Positions 42,241 to 50,995 of a DNA stretch of 52,240 nucleotides are shown in pieces. The stretch is from Desulfovibrio sp. X2. GTDB taxonomy: Bacteria; Desulfobacterota; Desulfovibrionia; Desulfovibrionales; Desulfovibrionaceae. Under the pieces are notes generated by a model, which saw nothing but the letters and a program-made list of their open reading frames with translations, did no database searches and had not been told where the DNA came from. The translations under genes and the position numbers were made by a program. Each line of letters begins with the position of its first letter. Positions within the stretch are counted from its first letter, which is position 1. Location: the NCBI RefSeq assembly GCF_000422205.1, contig NZ_ATHV01000024.1, positions 1-52,240 of the forward strand. The letters run 5' to 3'.

Positions 42241-43965
42241 TCACTCCATGCGGAACTTTTCTTCGGCCAGGCGGTAGAGCCTGCGCCAGACGAGGCGGTT
42301 GAACAGGACCACGGTGACGACCATGCTCATGGTCCCGGCCAGGAGCAGGGGATAGTCTCCCCTGGCCGTGGCCTGGGCGATGATGGCGCCGATGCCCACG
42401 GTGGAGATGTTCCTGCCCGCGAAATTGACGTACTCCGAGACGATGCTGGCGTTCCAGGCGCCGCCGCCCGCGGTCACCGCGCCGGTGATGATGTAGGGGA
42501 AGAGGGCGGGCAGGACGAGGGTGCGCCAGCGCGTCCAGCGCGACAGGCCGAGGAGCACCGCGGTGTCCTTCAGGTCCTGGGGGATGGTGGAGGCGCCCGC
42601 GATGACGTTGAAGAGCATGTACCACTGGGTGCCCATGAGCATGAGCAGCACCGCGGCGAGGTTGAGCCCGCCGGTGAGCCCCACGAGGAACATGAGCGCC
42701 ACGGGGAAGATGGCCGTGGCGGGCACCGAGGCCGCGATCTGGACCATGGGCTGCAGGAACGAGGCCAGGCGCGGGTTGGAGCCGATGGCCACGCCGAGCG
42801 GCACGGTCCAGAGCATGGCCACGGCCAGCGCGGCCATGACGCGCAGGAAGGTGGCGAGAAGGCCCACGGCGATGTCGGCCCAGCGGGCCGAGGGCAGATG
42901 GCCGAGCAGGCGCAGGGCCTGCGCGGCCACGATCACGGCGAAGACCCCGGCCACGGCCATGAACAGGCGCGAGCGCCAGGTGAGCGGGGCGCGCTCCTCC
43001 ACGCGGCCGTCGAAGGGGCGGACGCGGTTCTGGATGAACATGTCGATCCATTCCATGGCCGGGACGAGGACGCGCTCGTGGAAGGCCCAGAGCAGGTTCG
43101 AGCCCTGCAGCAGGTCGTAGACCCAGGAGGTGGGCTCCTCCTCGCTGCCGACCATGGTCAGCTTGAAGCGCTCGCCCCAGGCCAGCAGGGGCCGCCAGAC
43201 GAGCTGGTCCAGCGCCACGATGACCAGCACGAGCACGCCGAGCCCCCAGAGGATGGCGCGCACGTTGCCCTGGGAGGCGGCCTCCTGGAGGTAGGAGCCG
43301 ATGCCGGGCAGGCGGAAGTCGCGGTGGCCCACGGTGAAGATCTCGGCGGCCATGAGGAAGAACCAGCCCCCGGCCCAGCTCATGATGCTGTTCCAGATGA
43401 GGCTGACCCCGGCGAAGGGCAGGTCCAGGGTGCGGAAGCGCAGCCAGGGGTTGAAGCGGAAGTTGGCGCTGGCCTCCTTCAGCTCCTTGGGCATGGTCAC
43501 CTGCGACTGGTACCAGGCGAAGGTGATGTTCCAGGCCTGGCTCGTGAAGATGAGCACCACGGAGGCCAGCTCCACGGCCAGGTTCTCGGGCAGCACGGCG
43601 GTGAAGCCGAGCAGCACCACGGGCAGGAAGGAGAGGATGGGCACGCTCTGCAGCACGTCGAGCACGGGCAGCATGAAGACCTCGCCGAAGCGCGAGCGCG
43701 CCGCGAGGGAGCCGTAGAACATGGAGAAGAGCATGGAGAGCACGTAGGCCGCGAACATGCGGGCCACGGAATAGGCCGCGTACCACGGCAGGCTCGAGAG
43801 CGAGAGGGAGATCTCCGGGCCGCTCACGGTCTGCGGCGCGGACAGGGCCAGCCAGCCCACCAGGCCCACGAGGCCGATGAGGCCCGCGAGGATGGCCGCG
43901 TCCACGACCCAGGGCCCGGCGGATTCCGTGCGGCCCGGCTTGAAGATCATCTGCTGCATGTTCAT
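42241..43965 (-). CDS. Fused double ABC transporter permease
   Basis: The 574-residue permease contains two complete permease domains in one chain, one at about residues 75-280 and one at about 350-560. Each carries an EAA-like cytoplasmic loop: PKELKEASANFRFNPWLRFRTLDLP and PQDLKDTAVLLGLSRWTRWRTLVLP. A single half-size gene is normal, so this fusion replaces a dimer of permeases. The start is placed at the ATG at 43965 (MNMQQM). Upstream in-frame codons have no better ribosome site. It is followed by the ATPase gene 4 bases later, so they form a two-gene transporter operon. Confidence 0.88.
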   Translation of the reverse strand: MNMQQMIFKPGRTESAGPWVVDAAILAGLIGLVGLVGWLALSAPQTVSGPEISLSLSSLPWYAAYSVARMFAAYVLSMLFSMFYGSLAARSRFGEVFMLPVLDVLQSVPILSFLPVVLLGFTAVLPENLAVELASVVLIFTSQAWNITFAWYQSQVTMPKELKEASANFRFNPWLRFRTLDLPFAGVSLIWNSIMSWAGGWFFLMAAEIFTVGHRDFRLPGIGSYLQEAASQGNVRAILWGLGVLVLVIVALDQLVWRPLLAWGERFKLTMVGSEEEPTSWVYDLLQGSNLLWAFHERVLVPAMEWIDMFIQNRVRPFDGRVEERAPLTWRSRLFMAVAGVFAVIVAAQALRLLGHLPSARWADIAVGLLATFLRVMAALAVAMLWTVPLGVAIGSNPRLASFLQPMVQIAASVPATAIFPVALMFLVGLTGGLNLAAVLLMLMGTQWYMLFNVIAGASTIPQDLKDTAVLLGLSRWTRWRTLVLPALFPYIITGAVTAGGGAWNASIVSEYVNFAGRNISTVGIGAIIAQATARGDYPLLLAGTMSMVVTVVLFNRLVWRRLYRLAEEKFRME

Positions 43966-44617
43966 GGCGTCACCCGTGCGCGCGGACATTCCCGATCGAA
44001 ACGGCGCCGGGACGGACGCCAAGACGGACGCGAAAGGCCGGAACCGCCCGTGCCCGCCCCTGGGCCCGGCGCACGGCGCGCGCGGGCAGGGGCCAAAAAG
44101 CGGCCGCCGCTACATGGCACGCCGCTTCGGTCGCAACGGTTACGGCCGTGCGACGAAACGGTCACGTCGATGAAGATGTGGTGAGCCATGGCCTGCCTCT
44201 CGTCTCCGCCGGGCGGCGGTCGCAGCAGGCCTGGAAAGGGTCAGGGCCGCGTGCGGACCGGGGCGTCCGGTGCTGTCGTGGCGCGGCTGCTCCGCGCCCG
44301 GGGTCTAGTACTGCCGTCCGATCCGTTCACTGCGGTCTCCGTTAGGAAGTTGCGAAGGCGCCCCGAGGGGCAGCACCGGCCTATACCCAAACGGCCTCGC
44401 TGGCAAGATGCGGGGGGGGCGGGCAAGGCGGCGGGCTGGCCCGGCGTTTCGGGCCGAATCCGGACGGATGCGGGCGGGAAGCCGCCCTGGGCGGGGGCTC
44501 GTCTTGCCGCGTCCACCCGGGCATGGTACAGGCGATCACAAGGGAAGACACGGCCGCGTGTCCGTTCGCGCGGCCGAAACGATGCCCGAGCGCCCGCAAA
44601 CCCCATGGAGGAAAGGC
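43966..44617. other. 652-bp divergent intergenic region
   Basis: The region lies between the permease (minus) and the lipoprotein gene (plus) and holds both promoters, but I could not pick a clear one. A short minus-strand reading (about 43962-44189) overlaps the permease start and matches no family. No tRNA or insertion element was recognised. Confidence 0.35.
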
Positions 44618-44848
44618 ATGAAGCGCTTTCTCTACGCCTTGGTCCTGGTGCTCGCCTTGGGCGGCCTCACCGCCTGCGGCGCGCACAACTACACGGTGTC
44701 CATGAGCGACGGCACGCAGTACACCGCGCACGGCCAGCCCGAGTACGACGAGAGCTCCAAGACCTACACCTTCAAGGACCTCGACGGCCGCACCGTCACG
44801 GTCCCGCGCGACGGCGTGAAGTCCATCCAGGAGCACCTGAAGGACTAG
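44618..44848 (+). CDS. YgdI/YgdR-family lipoprotein (76 aa)
   Basis: A small lipoprotein with a type II signal peptide: after a hydrophobic stretch the lipobox LTAC ends at Cys20. The mature part is the YgdI/YgdR (DUF903) domain, a short beta fold read as YTVSMSDGTQYTAHG, YDESSKTYTFKDLDG and VPRDGVKSIQE. There is no basic or Asp+2 retention signal (the residue after Cys is Gly), so outer-membrane anchoring is likely. The function of this family is unknown. The ATG at 44618 has a strong GGAGGAAAGG ribosome site. A strong terminator follows, so this is a single-gene unit. Confidence 0.93.
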   Translation: MKRFLYALVLVLALGGLTACGAHNYTVSMSDGTQYTAHGQPEYDESSKTYTFKDLDGRTVTVPRDGVKSIQEHLKD

Positions 44849-44890
44849 CCCGCGCGCCTTTCGACCGCAGCGGCGCATGGCTGCTGCGTG

Positions 44891-44941
44891 AAAGCCCCGT
44901 TTCCCGACGTTGCGGACATCTGCGGGAAGCGGGGCTTTTTT
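44891..44941 (+). terminator. Terminator of the YgdI/YgdR lipoprotein gene
   Basis: AAAGCCCCG with TTCCCG pairs with CGGGAA and CGGGGCTTT around a larger loop, and six T residues follow (44936-44941). It begins 42 bases past the stop codon. Confidence 0.85.
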
Positions 44942-45044
44942 CCATGAAAGCGTTGCATGGCGCGGATTCCGCTTGCATTGGCCCCGGCCCGGCGTTAGGT
45001 GGTGTCGAGAAACGCGATGCACCTGCGCTGCGGAAAGGAGTCCC

Positions 45045-46382
45045 ATGCGGAATGATACTGTAAGGCCCGGCGGTGCGATCGCCGCGGCTCTGCCCGTAAG
45101 GCTGGTCCTCGCCTGCTTCGTCCTGGCGATCCTCTGCCTTTCCCCGCTTCCCTCCGCCGCTTCCCCGCATCAGCAACGCGAGATCCAGGCCCGTTCGGCC
45201 ATCATCATGGATTTCAACACCGGCAAGGTGCTCTTCGAGCAGAACGCCGACCAGAAGATTCCCCCGGCCTCCCTGACCAAGGTCATGAGCATGTACCTGG
45301 TCTTCGACGCCATCAAGCAGGGCCGCGTGTCGCTGGGCGACGTCATCACCGTGAGCGGCGACGCCGCGCGCACCGGCGGCTCGCGCATGCACCTGAAGAC
45401 CAACGAGAAGGTCACCCTGCGCGACATCCTGCGCGGCATGGCCGTCTCCTCGGGCAACGACGCCAGCACCGCCGCGGCCGAGCACGTGGCGGGCGACGTC
45501 TCGGACTTCGTGGCCGCCATGAACGCCAAGGCCGCGGCCATCGGCATGCACGAGACCCACTTCGTGAACCCCACGGGCCTGCCCGCTCCCGGGCACATCA
45601 CCTCCGCCCGCGACATGATGATCCTGGCCCAGCACTACCTGCGGGCCTATCCCCAGGCCCTGGAGTACCATTCCCAGAAGACCCTGGTGCACAACCGCAT
45701 CCAGACCCGCAACCACAATCCCCTGCTGGAGAGCTGCCCCGGCGCCGACGGCCTCAAGTCCGGCTGGGTCTGCGCCTCGGGCTACAACCTCATCACCACC
45801 GCCAAGCGCGGCAACACGCGCCTCATCGGCGTCATCCTCGGCGCCGCCAACCCGAGCGTGCGCGCCCGCGAGAACCGCCGCCTCATGGAAGCGGGCTTCA
45901 TGGCCGTCGAGGACCACATGACCGTGGCCGAGGCCCTGCCCGAGGTCCGCCTGCCCCAGTACCAGCGCGTCAAGAGCAGGCACCGCCGCTCCACCGAGGT
46001 GGCCGAGGCCTCCTCCCAGTCCTCCAAGTCCTCCAAATCCCGCAAGTCCTCGCGCAAGTCCAGGAAGCATTCCTCGCGCCAGGTGGCCGAGGCCGAGTGC
46101 TCCACCTCCGCGACGCTCGTGGCCGAGGCCGACGCCCCGAAGGCGTCCCGGCGCTCGGCCTCCAGGAAGGCCTCCGTCGAGTCCGCCTCCGCAAGCCGCA
46201 CGAAATCCAAGAAAACCGCCTCCCGCAAGGCCAAGGCCTCCAAGGCGACCACCGCCGAAGGCCCGAGCGCCAAAAGCCGCTCCCGCCACCACAAGAAGAA
46301 GCAGTCTTCCGAGACCGCGACCCACAAGGCCAAGGAGCCCGGCACCCAGGCCAGGGCCAGGTCACGCTCCGACGACAGCTAG
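45045..46382 (+). CDS. D-alanyl-D-alanine carboxypeptidase (S11) with Ser/Lys/Arg tail
   Basis: A 445-residue exported penicillin-binding protein that trims pentapeptide stems in the periplasm. After an N-terminal signal anchor (about residues 17-40) the S11 catalytic motifs are S76-x-x-K79 in PASLTKVM, S136-G-N in SSGND, and K238-S-G in DGLKSGWV. KSG in place of KTG is a known variant. It lacks the PBP5-like second beta domain. Instead, residues from about 309 to the end form a low-complexity tail of Ser, Lys, Arg and Ala with three VAEA words, which could bind peptidoglycan, teichoic-like polymers or nucleic acid. The ATG at 45045 has a GGAAAGGAG ribosome site. Confidence 0.92.
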   Translation: MRNDTVRPGGAIAAALPVRLVLACFVLAILCLSPLPSAASPHQQREIQARSAIIMDFNTGKVLFEQNADQKIPPASLTKVMSMYLVFDAIKQGRVSLGDVITVSGDAARTGGSRMHLKTNEKVTLRDILRGMAVSSGNDASTAAAEHVAGDVSDFVAAMNAKAAAIGMHETHFVNPTGLPAPGHITSARDMMILAQHYLRAYPQALEYHSQKTLVHNRIQTRNHNPLLESCPGADGLKSGWVCASGYNLITTAKRGNTRLIGVILGAANPSVRARENRRLMEAGFMAVEDHMTVAEALPEVRLPQYQRVKSRHRRSTEVAEASSQSSKSSKSRKSSRKSRKHSSRQVAEAECSTSATLVAEADAPKASRRSASRKASVESASASRTKSKKTASRKAKASKATTAEGPSAKSRSRHHKKKQSSETATHKAKEPGTQARARSRSDDS

Positions 46383-46573
46383 CCTCCGCTCTCCCCGCAT
46401 CCCGCCCGCTCCGGCATCGCCGCGCGGTCGCCCCGCATCAGTTTCATCCCCGCGTTCCTCCTCGATTTTCCAGCCGTTGTCCGCCTTTTCGTCCGTGCCG
46501 GTAAAACGCCTGCGGCCAGGACAGCTCCGCCCCGCGAAGCCCGCATGACGCCGCCTTTGGGCGTCCGAATGTT

Positions 46574-46601
46574 TTGACATGTGCTCCCAGGGTGGTAGTC
46601 T
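46574..46601 (+). promoter_or_regulatory. Sigma-70-like promoter upstream of the PAP2 gene
   Basis: A perfect TTGACA (46574-46579) is followed after 16 bases by TAGTCT (46596-46601). It would give a leader of about 195 bases before the ATG at 46805. The rest of the 422-bp gap 46383-46804 shows nothing recognisable. Confidence 0.6.
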
Positions 46602-46804
46602 GCGCCCAATGGCGCATCCGGCCGCAGGCGGCCCCGGCCCTTTCATGGGCCCGCCGTCAGGTCGTCCCCGGGGCCCGTTCCCGTCAGGCCCCGGTACGTC
46701 CCGGGAATTCCCCAGATTGCCTCCTCATCCCCCTCGCGCGGCAGTCTTTCCCGGCAGGCCGAGTGCGCCGGTGGAACAGACACCAGAGAACAAAGAGAGA
46801 CCGC

Positions 46805-47458
46805 ATGATCAACGACGAATCCCTCGGCCTGTCGCCGAAGCGAAGGCCGGGACGCCGGGGCGTGCTCGACGTGCTGCTGCTGGCCGTCGTCGCCCTCGCG
46901 GCGGCCGTGGCCGCCTACAAGGCCTCCCGGCTGGCCTACTTCCCCACCGACCTCGACCTCGCGCGCTGGGTGCAGACCAACGTGCCCATGCCCGATGCCT
47001 GGGCCCACTGGATCGGCCGTACAGCGGACATCCCGGGCTGCTTCGTCCTGCTGGCCGGAACCGTCGTCGTGGCCTGGCTCGTCAGCGGCTGGCGGGCAGC
47101 CGCCTGCGCCGTGCCCATCTTCCTCTTCTCCCTCGTGCTCGGCCACTGGCTGCAGCCCATCGTGGCCCGGCCGCGCCCCTCGGCGGACCTCATCGGCGTG
47201 AGCGGAACCCCGACCGGCTTCGGCTTCCCCTCCATCTTCGCCCTGGTCTACATGACCACCTTCGGCTACATCGCCATCCTGGCCTGGGTCAGGGGGCGCG
47301 GCAGCCTGAGCCTCCTCGTGACCATCCTCTCCGTGGCCGCGCTGCTCATAGGCCTCGCCTCGCGCGTGGCGCTCGGCGTCCACTGGCCGAGCGACCTCTG
47401 GGGCGGCTGCCTCATCGGCCTGTTCTGGATCCTCGCCTTCCTGCCGTTCTCGCGCTGA
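46805..47458 (+). CDS. PAP2-superfamily membrane protein with degenerate active site
   Basis: A 217-residue inner-membrane protein with five to six transmembrane helices in the layout of PAP2 lipid phosphatases. Motif C3 is intact (SRVALGVHWPSD: S186, R187, H193, D197) and the RPRP of C1 is present (R124, P125). However, the C1 lysine position is Gln117 (LQPIVARPRP), and C2, normally PSGH, reads PSIF (142-145), so the catalytic-pair His of C2 is missing. It may be inactive or use another mechanism. Family members dephosphorylate undecaprenyl diphosphate or phosphatidic acid. The ATG at 46805 has AGAGAG upstream. Confidence 0.82.
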   Translation: MINDESLGLSPKRRPGRRGVLDVLLLAVVALAAAVAAYKASRLAYFPTDLDLARWVQTNVPMPDAWAHWIGRTADIPGCFVLLAGTVVVAWLVSGWRAAACAVPIFLFSLVLGHWLQPIVARPRPSADLIGVSGTPTGFGFPSIFALVYMTTFGYIAILAWVRGRGSLSLLVTILSVAALLIGLASRVALGVHWPSDLWGGCLIGLFWILAFLPFSR

Positions 47459-47507
47459 GGACAGGCCGCCCCGAAGCCGCTTGCGGCGACGTCGCAGCGA
47501 AGAGATT

Positions 47508-47542
47508 CGGGCCCGCGCGTATTCAGCAGACGCGCGGGCCCG
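47508..47542 (+). terminator. Hairpin after the PAP2 gene
   Basis: A perfect 13-bp stem (47508-47520 with 47530-47542) with a 9-base loop is followed by ACTCTTC. It lies 50 bases past the PAP2 stop. The U tract is poor, so termination efficiency is uncertain. Confidence 0.55.
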
Positions 47543-47704
47543 GACTCTTCACGCTCCGTGGAAAAAGGGGCCCTCCGCCATTCCTTTTGCCCCGGCATCC
47601 CGTTCCCAAGGCTTCCTGATCCGCCTCGCGGTCCGGGCGGACGCGGATGGGCGGCCGCCGCGGTCCGGCCGCCGCGTCCTCGCCTGGTCCCTCGGGCAAA
47701 GGAA

Positions 47705-47738
47705 CGGGCCGGGATTCCTTTCTCGGAACCCCGGCCCG
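47705..47738 (-). terminator. Probable terminator of the PAS-MCP gene
   Basis: A 14-bp stem with one mismatch (47705-47718 with 47725-47738) lies 40 bases past the MCP stop on the minus strand. It is followed on that strand by TTCCTTTG, a weak U tract. With the hairpin at 47508-47542 it divides the 319-bp convergent gap. Confidence 0.55.
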
Positions 47739-47777
47739 CGCGTGGCTGCATGACGGGCACCGTGCGCCCGTGTGCGG

Positions 47778-49316
47778 CTATTCCTCCGCCTGCATCCTGG
47801 TCATGGTGGTCTCGAGGTCGTCCGCGAGGCGGGCGATCTCGTCCAGGGTCTCGGCGGCCTGGGCCATGCTCTCGGCCGTCTCCCCGGCGATGCGGTGGAT
47901 CTGGTCCGTGGAGCGGTTGATCTCCTCGGAGGTGGCGGACTGCTGCTCGGCCGCGGTGGCGATGCCCAGCACCTGGTCCGAGGTGCGTCGCACGAAGTCC
48001 AGGATCTTCTTCAGGGCGTCGCCCGCGGAGTGGGCCAGGGTGTCGGCATCCTGGATGACGCGCGTGGTCTCGTCCGTGGCGCTCATGTTGCGCTTGGCGC
48101 TCTCCTGGATGGCGTTGATGTAGCCCGCCACCTCGTTGGTGGCGGTCATGGTCTTCTCGGCGAGCTTCCTGACCTCGTCCGCGACCACGGCGAAGCCGCG
48201 GCCCGCGTCGCCCGCGCGCGCGGCCTCGATGGCCGCGTTCAGCGCCAGCAGGTTGGTCTGGTCCGCGATGTCGGTGATGACCTGCATGATCTGCCCGATG
48301 CCCTGGGCCTGTCCGCCCAGGTCCTGCATCTCGGTCTTCAGCCCCTCGGCCTTGGCGTTGACCGACTCCATGACCGAGGTGACCTTGTTCACCAGGTCCG
48401 CGCCCTGGGCGGCGGTGTCGTTGGCCTGGGCCGCGGTCTGCGAGGCCTCGCCCGCGCTCTGGGCGACCTCGGCGATGGTGGCGTTCATCTCCTCCATGGC
48501 CGTGGCCACCTCGGCGGTGCGCGTGCGCTGCTCCTCCATGTCCCGGGAAGAACGCTCGAGCTGCGTCTTCATCTCGCCCGAGGCCGAGGTCAGGCGCAGG
48601 ACGACCGCGGAGGATTCCTTGACCGTCTGCGCGATGCGCTCGTTCTGGCTGGTGATGAAGCGCTCCTTGTTGACCACGTTGGTGAAGTCGGCCACGGAGA
48701 TGAAGCCGCCGATGAGCCCGCCCTCGGAATCCCGGATGGGCGTGGCGAAGACGCTGATGAACTTGTGGTTGCCCTTCCTGGTGTCGAACTCGGTCTTGGA
48801 GCCCTGCTTGTCGTTTGCGCGCAGGGCCTTCTGGGCCAGGTTCTCGCGGTCGTCGCCGTAGAAGAAGCGCGAGAAGCTCTTGCCGTGGAAGGCCGCGAGC
48901 TCGCCGCTGTTCTCGGTCAGGCGCACCATGGCCTCGTTGAGCCACTGGATGGTGCCGTCCTCGTTGATCACGGCCATGGGGGTGATGATGTTGGCGAGCA
49001 TGGCCTCGGCGCGGCCGAGGCGGTGCCTGATGTGGGAAAGGCAGGCCTTCTCGGCCTCGCGCAGGCGGGCGGTGTCCATGAGCGGGGCCGCTGCCCCGGA
49101 CCCGGCGAAGGAACCGGCGCGCAGGGCGTCGTAGCCCGCGGCCACAGCGTCGATGGTCCGGGCCGCGCTCCTGCCCGCGATGACGAGGAAAATCGTGCTG
49201 AGCAGCCAGGCCAGCGCCGCCAGGGCGGCGACCGCGGGCTGCCCGCTCAGCAGGGCGCAGGCCGCGAGTACTATGCCGATGACGACTATGAATGCAAGGA
49301 CCACTTTCGTTTTCAT
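47778..49316 (-). CDS. Methyl-accepting chemotaxis protein with PAS sensor (512 aa)
   Basis: Two close N-terminal transmembrane helices (about residues 4-22 and 27-48) have almost no periplasmic loop between them. A cytoplasmic PAS domain follows (about 112-225: [28 protein letters not shown]), then the MCP signalling domain with tip [19 protein letters not shown] near residue 370. The signal is therefore internal, possibly redox, energy or a cytoplasmic ligand. There is no HAMP domain and no NWETF tail. The start is the ATG at 49316 (MKTKVVL). Longer in-frame readings lack support. The signalling half is closely related to the MCP at 9163-10935, which suggests a duplicated signalling module with different sensors. 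Confidence 0.93.
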   Translation of the reverse strand: MKTKVVLAFIVVIGIVLAACALLSGQPAVAALAALAWLLSTIFLVIAGRSAARTIDAVAAGYDALRAGSFAGSGAAAPLMDTARLREAEKACLSHIRHRLGRAEAMLANIITPMAVINEDGTIQWLNEAMVRLTENSGELAAFHGKSFSRFFYGDDRENLAQKALRANDKQGSKTEFDTRKGNHKFISVFATPIRDSEGGLIGGFISVADFTNVVNKERFITSQNERIAQTVKESSAVVLRLTSASGEMKTQLERSSRDMEEQRTRTAEVATAMEEMNATIAEVAQSAGEASQTAAQANDTAAQGADLVNKVTSVMESVNAKAEGLKTEMQDLGGQAQGIGQIMQVITDIADQTNLLALNAAIEAARAGDAGRGFAVVADEVRKLAEKTMTATNEVAGYINAIQESAKRNMSATDETTRVIQDADTLAHSAGDALKKILDFVRRTSDQVLGIATAAEQQSATSEEINRSTDQIHRIAGETAESMAQAAETLDEIARLADDLETTMTRMQAEE

Positions 49317-49611
49317 GAAAGCCTCGGTGGGTTGAAGACCCTGCCACCCGGACGCGCCGCGCACCCTCGGGACCCGGCCGTTCCCGGCTGCCTGCGCAGC
49401 GGGGTGAACGGCCGTTCGGGCGCTCCCGGGATCCCGTCCGCGCGCACGTGCGCTTCCGGGCCCCCCTCGAACGATACCGCCGCATGGCCGCTGCCCGACC
49501 CACCTCGGATTGCGGCGGGAACCCCTGCCCTGCAGGCGGTTCTCCGGCGGATGTCTTTTGTATTTCTGTACAAATTCAATTTAGCAGCCTTCAATGGCGG
49601 TGCCAAGCCTT

Positions 49612-49639
49612 AATCAGATGGTTGATTGAACGATCAATC
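49612..49639. promoter_or_regulatory. Composite TetR-like operator upstream of an outer-membrane gene
   Basis: AATCAGATGGTTGATT (49612-49627) repeats the AATCA-N6-TGATW pattern found before the TetR gene at 20813-20828. It overlaps a second inverted repeat, GATTGA-ACGA-TCAATC (49624-49639). The cluster lies in the AT-rich part of the 460-bp gap 49317-49776, downstream of a weak TTGTAT/TTAGCA pair (about 49558-49586). Confidence 0.55.
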
Positions 49640-49776
49640 CTGTTTCCTGGCGGCCGACCGCCCGGGGAAGGCGCCCGGAGGGCTTGGCGCGGCATGCGGA
49701 GGCAGGACCGGGAAAGGCGCTCGCCGCGCCGCGCGCGTTGACAGCGGGTCGCCCCGGAGGCAAGGATGCTCGTTCT

Positions 49777-50871
49777 ATGGACCCCTCGCCTCACGCGCCC
49801 TTCGGCCGGTCCCCGCGGCCGCTCCCGTGCCCCGCACGTCTCGTATCGGGGCTCCTCGCCTGCTGCCTGGCCGCGCTCCTGCTCGGGGTCGGATGGTCCG
49901 TCCCCGTCCGGGCCCTGGCCCAGGAGGCCGCGTCTCCCCAAACGTCTGCCGAGGCGTCTGCCGGGACGGCTGCTGCCCCGGCGCAGGCCGCCGCGGGGCC
50001 GGACGCGGCCGTCCCCCAGGCCGCGGAGGCCGGACCCGGCGCGGGCCAGACCGCCAAGCCCCTGCCGCCGATCCCCAAATTCTCCGTGAGCCTTTCCGAG
50101 GGGTCGTCCGGCCGCGTGGGCGTGACCGGCAACCAGGCCTGGTACGGCGACCTGGAGACCGACCTGCGCGCCAAGTGGGGCGTGTGGAACGCGGGCTACG
50201 AACGCCGCGACTTCTTCTGGAACAACGCCAGCCGGCTGCACTTCGGCAACAGCCAGGGCACGCCCTGGGAGACGCTGCACCGCTACTACGTCGGCCGCGA
50301 CCTCTTCCGGGGGGACTACGAGCGCCTGGAATACTACGCGGGCGCGCTGGCCGACATGGCCTTCGAGACCCAGCCGGACGACGCCCTGGGCCTCGGCGTC
50401 TTCGGCCACGCCACGGTGGACGTCTACAGGGGGTTCAGGCTCGGGCTCGAGGGCGACGCCTCGGCGGTGCGCGTGCGCGGCGGAAACGTGCTGCCCCGCT
50501 TCGGCCTGCGCGTGCGCCTGGACCTGCCCGAATCGCGCCTCAAGACGTGGTTCCTGACCCATCTCGGCATCTCGCCCGAGAACACGGGCCGGGTCTCGTT
50601 CGGCATCGAATACCTGCGCCGCCGCCGCATCTACCGCCTGGCCGACAACAGCACCGTGCAGAACAAGGGCTACGTGGACATGAACGAGACCTCCATCGGC
50701 CTGCCCATCACCGTGCGCCTGACGCCCGGCCTGGACGTGCGCCTCGTCCCCCGCTACTTCCTGCCGCGCGTCCTCTCCTTCTACGACAGCGCGGGGCAGA
50801 GCACGAGCAACCTCAGGACCGGCCACTCCATAGGCGGCGCCCTGGAGATCGAGTGGACGCCGGATTTCTAG
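49777..50871 (+). CDS. Probable outer-membrane beta-barrel protein (364 aa)
   Basis: An exported protein with an N-terminal signal peptide (hydrophobic core about residues 22-42, cleavage near ALAQ). An Ala/Pro-rich low-complexity linker follows (about 48-95), then a C-terminal region of alternating polar and aromatic strands (WYGDLETDLRAKWGVWNAGYERRDF, GLPITVRLTPGLDVRLVPRYF). It ends in a terminal Phe (WTPDF), the usual signature for BAM-dependent outer-membrane insertion. No family was recognised. The first half resembles alkane- or lipid-exporting barrels only in general style. The ATG at 49777 is used, with GGAGG about 16 bases upstream and AAGG closer. A TetR-type operator lies upstream. 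Confidence 0.75.
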   Translation: MDPSPHAPFGRSPRPLPCPARLVSGLLACCLAALLLGVGWSVPVRALAQEAASPQTSAEASAGTAAAPAQAAAGPDAAVPQAAEAGPGAGQTAKPLPPIPKFSVSLSEGSSGRVGVTGNQAWYGDLETDLRAKWGVWNAGYERRDFFWNNASRLHFGNSQGTPWETLHRYYVGRDLFRGDYERLEYYAGALADMAFETQPDDALGLGVFGHATVDVYRGFRLGLEGDASAVRVRGGNVLPRFGLRVRLDLPESRLKTWFLTHLGISPENTGRVSFGIEYLRRRRIYRLADNSTVQNKGYVDMNETSIGLPITVRLTPGLDVRLVPRYFLPRVLSFYDSAGQSTSNLRTGHSIGGALEIEWTPDF

Positions 50872-50995
50872 CCCCTCCCCGCCGCTCCTGATCCGTCTTC
50901 CTGCCGCAAGACGGCAGGGCGCTGCCGGGACGCGCGCACCGCGGGTTGCCGTGGCGCGGCCGAGACGGTAGAGAAAGGGCAAAAGGACGAACCCC

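Noticed and set aside
43962-44189. Minus-strand small ORF beginning MAHHIFIDV
   Set aside because: It overlaps the permease start, has no recognisable family and has Arg/Pro/Gly-rich content typical of shadow frames.
44300-44400. Possible tRNA-like or insertion-end sequence
   Set aside because: No cloverleaf could be drawn and no matching inverted ends were found.
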